From Planktotalea frisia (GTDB taxonomy: Bacteria; Pseudomonadota; Alphaproteobacteria; Rhodobacterales; Rhodobacteraceae), in NCBI RefSeq assembly GCF_001890925.1, contig NZ_MLCB01000137.1:1-40437 (forward strand): 40,437 nt of DNA, given 5' to 3'. The stretch's first letter is position 1, and each line of letters opens with the position of its first letter. Under the pieces are notes generated by a model. It saw only the letters and a program-made list of their open reading frames with translations. It did no database searches and was not told the origin of the DNA. Below are positions 34,995 through 40,437 of this stretch, one piece after another. The translations under genes were made by a program, and so were the position numbers.

Positions 34995-35549
34995 CTATGA
35001 CTCCCAAGGCTCACAATCGGCCGGTGGTGTAAATACGCTGGTTTCTGCGGCGATCATCACAAAGTGTGAAAGGCCGGGATCAATCTGGAACACAACGCGA
35101 ATCGCGCTCCCCTTCAAATTGGGCATCGTATCGAACACCCTGCGCGTACCATCTTCGAAAGCGTCGCAATTTTGATACTCTCTCAAAACCTTGGACTGTT
35201 CTGCGTCCTTGGCCCAAACATCGAAATTTTCAGCCACTGCGTTGAGCGTTTCGAGCGGCACTCGTTGACCGCTTGATGGGTATATCTGACAGCCTTTTTG
35301 CCCTTTTTTGCTTTCTATTGCCTTGAGGATCACGCCGTTGGACACCCACCACTGTTTCTCGCCAGCGGTTTTCAGAGAGGGCGCAATTGTCTTTCCCGTT
35401 CGAATGGGCGTTAAGCACTGCATCTCAAACGCAGCCGCGCCGAGCAAAAAGCGGCTCTCAACCTTTGCGTATGCCGTGCTGGCCGCGATGCAAGCGAAAG
35501 CGCTCAGCATAGCTGCGAGTTTAGCAAGGCGTGGGCGTGACAAGTGCAT
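34995..35549 (-). CDS. Secreted protein of unknown function with four cysteines, inside the transporter operon
   Basis: The 184-residue protein has a clear Sec signal peptide (cleavage predicted after Ala28 in TAYA-K). The mature protein has exactly four cysteines (45, 87, 128, 179), suggesting two disulfides in the periplasm. I recognise no family. It sits between the long-chain-type ligase (14 bases upstream) and livG (2 bases downstream), so it is tightly embedded in the operon and probably works with the transport system. A basal AGGGAA ribosome-binding site is present. Confidence 0.75.
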   Translation of the reverse strand: MHLSRPRLAKLAAMLSAFACIAASTAYAKVESRFLLGAAAFEMQCLTPIRTGKTIAPSLKTAGEKQWWVSNGVILKAIESKKGQKGCQIYPSSGQRVPLETLNAVAENFDVWAKDAEQSKVLREYQNCDAFEDGTRRVFDTMPNLKGSAIRVVFQIDPGLSHFVMIAAETSVFTPPADCEPWES

Positions 35550-35563
35550 CTCGTTGCTTTCCC

Positions 35564-37537
35564 TTATTCAGCAGCAATTTTGGAAGCGGTAACAGGCACC
35601 ACTTTCGCATCACGAATTTCCAGCGTCGCACTGATCATGCCTTTGCGACCGTCTTCATACGTGACTTCGGTTTCCGTGTAGATTTCGGGTGATCCATCAT
35701 AGAGCGCGTTCACCAAATCTTCGAATTTCTCGCCAATGATCTTGCGACGTACCTTTTGCGTGCGCGTCAGCTCGCCGTCGTCCGCATCAAGTTGCTTGTG
35801 CAGAACGAGGAAGCGGTGGACTTGGCAACCCGACAGCATCGGATCTTCGGCAACAGATTTATTCACTGTCTCAACATGCTCTTGGATCGTCTCTAAGACA
35901 CGGGGATGACCGGCCAATTCCTGATAGGATGCATACGCGATATTGTTACGCTCTGCCCAGTTACCAACAGCTGTCAGGTCAATGTTGATAAACGCCGTGC
36001 AGCGGTCGCGCCCCGCGCCAAACACGACGGCTTCCAGAATGTTGGGGTAAAACTTCAGTTTGTTCTCAACGTACTTCGGCGCGAACAGTGCTCCATCAGA
36101 CATGTTCGCCACATCCTTCGCACGATCAATGATGCGCAGATGCCCTGTGCCTTCTTCGATGAAACCAGCGTCACCCGTCGCGACCCAACCCTCTGGGTCT
36201 TTGGTGTCTGCCGTGCTTTCCGCGTTCTTATAGTACTCAACGAACGTGCCCTCAGAGCGGTAAAACACTTCACCATTCTCAGCGATCTTCAACTCGACAC
36301 CGGGGGATGGAACGCCAACCGTGTCAGAGCGCACTTGCCCATCCGGTTGCTGCGTGATGAAGACCGAGGCTTCCGTCTGACCATAAAGCTGCTTCAGATT
36401 GATCCCGAGCGAGCGGTAGAAGTCGAAAATCTCAGGGCCAATTGCTTCACCAGCCGTATAGCCGATACGTACACGCGAAAAACCAAGAGTATTTTTCAAC
36501 GGACCATAAACCAGCAAATCACCCAGCTTATACTTCAGCTTGTCGAAACCATTGACGGGATTGCCGTCCAGAATATCGGGGCCGACTTTCTTGGCATGCG
36601 CCATGAAGTAGTCAAACATCCGTTTCTTCATAGGTGACGCATCTTCCATGCGGATCATCACAGTCGTTAACTGTGTTTCAAACACGCGTGGAGGGGCAAA
36701 ATAATAGGTCGGACCAATCTCACGCAGATCGGTCATCATCGTATCAACGCTTTCAGGGCAATTGACGCAGAAACCGGTCCAATAAGCCTGACCAAGCGAG
36801 AAGATGAAATCACCAACCCATGCCATCGGCAGGTAGGCGAGAATATCTTCGCCAGCGCTGAGGCTATCAAACTCGGATGAATGACGCGAAGTTTCAATGA
36901 TGTTACGATTGCTCAGAACAACGCCCTTAGGCTTTCCCGTGGTGCCAGAAGTATAAAGCATCACGCAAGTGCTGTCGTAATTCAGCGCTTCGCGGCGGCG
37001 GTTCAGCTCTGGCATCAACTCGGACAGAGCAGCGCGTCCGGCGTCCTGCACTTTCGAGAATTGATGCAGGTTCGCATGGTCGTATTTACGCAATCCACGC
37101 GGGTCGAGATAGATCATTTTCTCGAACTGGCTCAGGCCTTCCTGAACGTCGCGCACCTTATCAACTTGCTCTTGATCCGCGGCGATCACAAAACGCGCGC
37201 CGCAGTGATCGAGAACATATGCCATCTCTTCTGCAGAGGCGTCGGAGTACAAAGGCACAGGCACAGCACCGACAGATTGCACAGCGACCATCGCCCAATA
37301 CAGGTATGGACGATTGCGGCCGATGATTGCGACGAAATCGCCTTCATTTATCCCAAGCGTCAGCAGACCTAACGACAATGCGTCGATCTCATCCGCCGTC
37401 TCGGACCATGTCCAATTTTGCCAGATGCCCAGCTCTTTTTCACGGTAAGCCGCTTTGTCAGCGAACTCGGTTGCGTTGCGTTGCAATAGCGCCGGAACGG
37501 AAGTCAATCCGTTCACGCCCTCAGACGTTTGTGTCAA
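35564..37537 (-). CDS. Long-chain-type AMP-dependent acyl-CoA ligase
   Basis: The 657-residue adenylating enzyme resembles the long-chain (FadD15/ACSL-like) class. It has an AMP-binding P-loop YTSGTTGKPKG at about residues 195-205, GQTEASVF near 400, and ATGDAGFIEEGTGHLRIIDRAKDV. The N-terminal region contains the AREKELGIWQNWTW-type opening. It is the first gene of the transporter operon. I chose the TTG at 37537, 8 bases after GGGAGG, over the ATG 60 bases upstream, whose extension looks non-coding. The product should convert the imported acid to its CoA ester; the substrate is not known. Confidence 0.88.
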   Translation of the reverse strand: MTQTSEGVNGLTSVPALLQRNATEFADKAAYREKELGIWQNWTWSETADEIDALSLGLLTLGINEGDFVAIIGRNRPYLYWAMVAVQSVGAVPVPLYSDASAEEMAYVLDHCGARFVIAADQEQVDKVRDVQEGLSQFEKMIYLDPRGLRKYDHANLHQFSKVQDAGRAALSELMPELNRRREALNYDSTCVMLYTSGTTGKPKGVVLSNRNIIETSRHSSEFDSLSAGEDILAYLPMAWVGDFIFSLGQAYWTGFCVNCPESVDTMMTDLREIGPTYYFAPPRVFETQLTTVMIRMEDASPMKKRMFDYFMAHAKKVGPDILDGNPVNGFDKLKYKLGDLLVYGPLKNTLGFSRVRIGYTAGEAIGPEIFDFYRSLGINLKQLYGQTEASVFITQQPDGQVRSDTVGVPSPGVELKIAENGEVFYRSEGTFVEYYKNAESTADTKDPEGWVATGDAGFIEEGTGHLRIIDRAKDVANMSDGALFAPKYVENKLKFYPNILEAVVFGAGRDRCTAFINIDLTAVGNWAERNNIAYASYQELAGHPRVLETIQEHVETVNKSVAEDPMLSGCQVHRFLVLHKQLDADDGELTRTQKVRRKIIGEKFEDLVNALYDGSPEIYTETEVTYEDGRKGMISATLEIRDAKVVPVTASKIAAE

Positions 37538-37597
37538 CGATGTTTCCTCCCGTTGCCCGCTTGTGCGAACATGGCCGCTTTTTGCGACTCGCTCCAT

Positions 37598-37719
37598 GTA
37601 CCGTGCCAGCTATTTTCTGAAGGTCAACTTTTTCCGTAAGTTTTCTGAAACCTAACGAATTGTAACAGCGCACTCGCAGGGCTTTCCGGCGATGCCCTCA
37701 CGGTGCTAGCCATAGGGCT
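37598..37719. promoter_or_regulatory. Divergent promoter region with a repeated TTTTCTGAA
   Basis: This gap lies between the transporter operon and the divergent two-component system and must hold both promoters. TTTTCTGAA occurs twice, at 37613-37621 and 37641-37649, 28 bp apart. A short inverted repeat TAGCC-ATAG-GGCTA ends at the kinase ATG. The repeats are candidate binding sites for the neighbouring regulator. Confidence 0.4.
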
Positions 37720-39636
37720 ATGAACCGCACAAATAGCCATGACACGATGATTGCTGCTGGATTGAACCTGATCCAGCAAGCCATGTCGATTTTCGATTCT
37801 GATCTGAAACTGGTCCTGATCAATCGCCCCATGCAACAGATGTTCAATCTACCTGATGCTTTGACCGAAGTTGGTGTGAGCTTTGAATCTGTGATTCGGT
37901 TTTTAGCCGAGCGTGGAGAATACGGCGAAATCGATGATCTGGCAGACTTCGTCGCAGTGCGCGCCAAGCTCGCCCTTGCCTTTGAGCCGCATTATATGGA
38001 GCGAACCCGTGCCAATGGTCGCGTCATCAGCGTCGAAGGCGCACCTTTGCCAGAAGGCGGCTGGGTCACTGTCTACACAGACATCACCGAGACAAAGCAG
38101 CAAGAAGCATTGCTGCGCGCACGCTCTGAAGTCTTAAGCGAACAGGTGCTCGCCCGCTCGGAGGAGCTTGCCTCTACCAACCGAGCATTGGCGTCGAGCA
38201 ATGCGACCCTCGAAGAAACAAAGCATCAACTCACCCAAATGGAGGCGCGCACGCGTCTCACCACGCAAATGATGCCAGCCCATATCGCACACTTGGATTT
38301 GCAACAGCGCTACACGTTTTCCAACCGACGACTGCATGATGTGATGCCGGGCAGCACGGATGATATCGTCGGTCTGAGCGCCATCGAAGCGCTTGGCACA
38401 TCGACCTATGAGGTGATCAAACCGCACCTCGAACGTGCTCTAAAAAATGAACCTTCTGTTTTTGAGTTCACCCATCATTCCAGCTCTCGTCGCATACGTG
38501 TCGCGTTTACACCGGATGTGTCAGAGCAAAGCGTACAAGGGGTCTACGTCCTCTCCATGGACGTCACAGAAGAAACCCAAACGCGCGTTGCGTTGCAACA
38601 GACCCGTCGTCGCGAAATGGCGGCGCAGCTGACCAGCGGCCTCGCGCATGATTTTTCAAACTTGCTCACTATTATCCTCGGCATGCAGAGCAAACTCGAG
38701 CGGATGAGCGACCTTCCTGCTGATGCCGAACACCTGATCACCGCGACCCTTGCCGCTGCGCGTCGTGGCGGTGGCCTGCTGCACCGTATTGCGGACATGA
38801 CAGGGCCGCGAACATTGCGCCCAACGCCTGTCACACTTTCATCGTTCCTGAATGAGCTGGAAACCATGGCGACCCCGACGCTCGGTAGTGATCATGAGCT
38901 AAACGTTGTGCAGAACGCAGCTGATGGGACCTTTAATCTTGACGCAGGAATGCTTCAGGACAGTCTGCTCAATCTGATCCTGAATGCGCGCGATGCGACG
39001 CCTCCGGGTGGGCAAATCACGCTCACCGCTCGCGCAGTTCAAGACACGTGGCTCGAGCTCGAAGTCGCTGACACAGGTCCCGGTTTTTCCGAACGCGCAT
39101 TAGAACATGCCCTGCAACCGTTTTTCACCACGAAAGGCGGAGAAGGTTCCGGGCTTGGTCTCGCGATGGTCTATGACATGACGAAACTCGCGGGCGGCGA
39201 CATGCGCCTTTTTAATAGAGACGGTGCGTGCGTGGTGCTGCGTTTACCTTTGCGCATGGCCGATGCGCACATCCCTGCGGGGCTTGTTTTGCTGGTAGAG
39301 GATAGCGAAGACTTGCGCGCGTCTATCCGCGATATGTTGGTCGCACAGGGGCATCTTGTACTAGAAGCGACTTCTGTCCATGAGGCCGAAGCGTTGTTAA
39401 ACAGTGTGCCCGACATTGCATATGTTCTCTCTGACATCCACCTCAGCGGCGCGCGAACAGGGCTTGATCTGGCGTCCTTCACAGATCGCCCGATTACGCT
39501 TATGACGTCTTTACCTACCTGCGATCCTTTGCACAAAGCCGCCCATGCGCGAGGTGCTTTCCTTCACAAGCCGTTCAGCGACACCGCTTTGCGCGCAGCG
39601 CTCGCCAGCGCTGTTCAAATGAGAGCGACATCATGA
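37720..39636 (+). CDS. PAS-domain hybrid histidine kinase with C-terminal receiver
   Basis: The 638-residue, apparently cytoplasmic sensor kinase has a PAS-type domain at about residues 12-125, then a coiled coil (130-180) and a second PAS-like domain (185-285). The dimerisation/phosphoacceptor helix has His310 in GLAHDFSNLL. The ATPase domain has N422, DTGPGF (451-456) and GEGSGLGL, and a receiver domain (from 523) has the acceptor Asp572 and Lys617. No membrane helices are visible, so the signal is likely intracellular. Start choice is weak: the ATG has only AGGG close by. It overlaps the regulator gene by 4 bases. Confidence 0.92.
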   Translation: MNRTNSHDTMIAAGLNLIQQAMSIFDSDLKLVLINRPMQQMFNLPDALTEVGVSFESVIRFLAERGEYGEIDDLADFVAVRAKLALAFEPHYMERTRANGRVISVEGAPLPEGGWVTVYTDITETKQQEALLRARSEVLSEQVLARSEELASTNRALASSNATLEETKHQLTQMEARTRLTTQMMPAHIAHLDLQQRYTFSNRRLHDVMPGSTDDIVGLSAIEALGTSTYEVIKPHLERALKNEPSVFEFTHHSSSRRIRVAFTPDVSEQSVQGVYVLSMDVTEETQTRVALQQTRRREMAAQLTSGLAHDFSNLLTIILGMQSKLERMSDLPADAEHLITATLAAARRGGGLLHRIADMTGPRTLRPTPVTLSSFLNELETMATPTLGSDHELNVVQNAADGTFNLDAGMLQDSLLNLILNARDATPPGGQITLTARAVQDTWLELEVADTGPGFSERALEHALQPFFTTKGGEGSGLGLAMVYDMTKLAGGDMRLFNRDGACVVLRLPLRMADAHIPAGLVLLVEDSEDLRASIRDMLVAQGHLVLEATSVHEAEALLNSVPDIAYVLSDIHLSGARTGLDLASFTDRPITLMTSLPTCDPLHKAAHARGAFLHKPFSDTALRAALASAVQMRATS

Positions 39637-40337
39637 GCAAACTCCCATTGGTTACGATCCTCGATGACGAACCAGAAATCCGAGAGATCCTTTCCGACAC
39701 CCTTGAAGACGCTGGTTTTCGCACTCTCAGTTTCGGTCGCGCCCGCGAATTTGAAGCAGCGCTCAAAACCGTCACCCCAGATGTGTGTTTGGTCGATCTT
39801 TCGCTACCTGACACAGATGGTCTCGCCCTCGTGCATCGCCTCGCGCTGGAACAAGGCGCGGTTGTGATCATCATTTCAGGGCGTTCTCAGGTGCAAGACA
39901 AGGTAACCGGATTAGAGCTGGGTGCTGACGACTACATCATCAAGCCGTTTGACCCATCCGAAGTCGTCGCCCGAATCCGCGTGCGTTTGCGCAAGACCGC
40001 ACCGACTGAAACCACCTCCAACACTGCAGGTTTCGCCAATTGGACAGCGCACTTTGACCGCTATGTTTTGGAAGACGACACAGGCCAAGAAACCCCTTTC
40101 AGTCACGCTGAAGGCGAGGTTTTGCGGCTCTTCCTGCAAAGCCCCAAACGCCTCATTTCGCGCGCACAAATGCAAGACATGCTCGGAGGCGGTGCCGGTG
40201 ACAGCTTCGATCGCGCTATGGACGTACGCATTTCGCGCCTGCGCACAAAGCTGCGCGAGGACCCGAAGAACCCGCAGTTGATCAAAACGATCTACGGTGC
40301 TGGCTATATTTTTTTGGGGGATGTTTCGTGGCGTTGA
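39633..40337 (+). CDS. OmpR-family response regulator
   Basis: The 234-residue transcription factor has an N-terminal receiver (acidic pair Asp11-Asp12, phospho-acceptor Asp55 in VDLSLPD, Lys104 in IIKPF) and a C-terminal winged helix (FDRYVLEDDTG through TIYGAGYIFLGDV). The ATG overlaps the kinase stop (ATGA), so it is the cognate partner. The position across from the transporter/ligase operon suggests that operon as a target, unproven. A tRNA-derived repeat starts 10 bases after the stop. Confidence 0.93.
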   Translation: MSKLPLVTILDDEPEIREILSDTLEDAGFRTLSFGRAREFEAALKTVTPDVCLVDLSLPDTDGLALVHRLALEQGAVVIIISGRSQVQDKVTGLELGADDYIIKPFDPSEVVARIRVRLRKTAPTETTSNTAGFANWTAHFDRYVLEDDTGQETPFSHAEGEVLRLFLQSPKRLISRAQMQDMLGGGAGDSFDRAMDVRISRLRTKLREDPKNPQLIKTIYGAGYIFLGDVSWR

Positions 40338-40346
40338 TCAATATGC

Positions 40347-40386
40347 TGACCCCGATTGGATTCGAACCAATAACCTGCCCCTTAGG
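40347..40386 (-). repeat. 3' half of tRNA-Arg(CCU): probable integration attachment site
   Basis: On the minus strand this reads CCTAAGGGGCAGGTT, then T-arm ATTGG-TTCGAAT-CCAAT, then CGGGGTC and discriminator A. This is the tRNA from anticodon position 34 to its 3' end (40 nt), followed by GCA rather than CCA. Everything 5' of the anticodon is missing: the preceding bases do not form a D arm or acceptor arm. A fragment starting exactly at the anticodon is the usual core of tyrosine-integrase att sites. Confidence 0.75.
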
Positions 40387-40437
40387 CTCAGGACCCATTA
40401 ATTGCCTTGATGCTGGTTTGTCGTCATGATTCACGAA

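Noticed and set aside
40347-40437. A complete tRNA or a tmRNA piece at the right edge
   Set aside because: The T arm and 3' acceptor strand are present, but there is no pairing 5' acceptor strand, no D arm and no proper anticodon stem on the 5' side. No tag-peptide frame is visible.
1-40437. CRISPR arrays, insertion sequences or transposase genes
   Set aside because: I saw no regularly spaced repeats and no transposase-like protein in any plausible frame.

Overview
The window looks like chromosomal DNA from a marine alphaproteobacterium of the Roseobacter group (Rhodobacteraceae), with moderate GC. This rests on the gene set and protein style: a DmdB-type acyl-CoA ligase, a methylmalonyl-CoA epimerase followed by a DUF1467 protein, the 41-residue zinc-free form of ribosomal protein L36, a DNA polymerase IV with an N-terminal Cys4 extension, and tightly packed operons with ATGA, TGATG and TAATG overlaps. 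The assignment is inference from gene content, not from a database search.

Layout, left to right. 1-184 is a gene-free, AT-rich stretch ending in a cluster of DnaA-box-like sequences. 185-1725 is msrPQ (periplasmic methionine sulfoxide repair), then a GNAT acetyltransferase and an orphan response regulator. 3464-4164 is methylmalonyl-CoA epimerase plus DUF1467. A minus-strand block (4118-6807) holds an EI24/CysZ-like membrane protein, a nitroreductase, a histone-deacetylase-family amidohydrolase and a small unknown protein. 6932-10132 is a plus-strand run of an M48 metalloprotease lipoprotein, a YigZ/IMPACT protein, a DmdB-type ligase and a NUDIX hydrolase. 10124-12673 (minus) has a small unknown gene, a TbpB-like lipoprotein and rimO. 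12801-15575 is a large AsmA protein with four internal repeats. 15558-17058 is an FMN-dependent glutamate-synthase-like gene broken by a one-base frameshift in a homopolymer. 17383-18391 holds secreted fasciclin and EF-hand proteins, then come a HAD hydrolase, clpB with a heat-shock-type promoter, pyrF, an NfeD/SPFH pair, dinB, an N-formylglutamate amidohydrolase, tRNA-Val(GAC) and rpmJ.

The right third (27345-40337) is a coherent catabolic and transport region. A cytochrome P450 faces a seven-gene minus-strand operon: long-chain-type acyl-CoA ligase, a secreted four-cysteine protein, LivG, LivH, LivM, a LivK-like binding protein, LivF and a PaaK-like ligase. Across the operon promoter region lies a divergent two-component system (PAS hybrid histidine kinase plus OmpR-type regulator). 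The likely logic is uptake of an organic acid, possibly aromatic, by the ABC transporter, CoA activation by the ligases, and control by the adjacent two-component system. The substrate is not readable from sequence. The binding-protein gene is bracketed by strong intercistronic hairpins, which suggests differential mRNA stability.

Ten bases after the last gene sits a 40-bp copy of the 3' half of a tRNA-Arg(CCU), starting exactly at the anticodon. This is the signature of an attachment site, so an integrated element probably begins at the right edge of the window.
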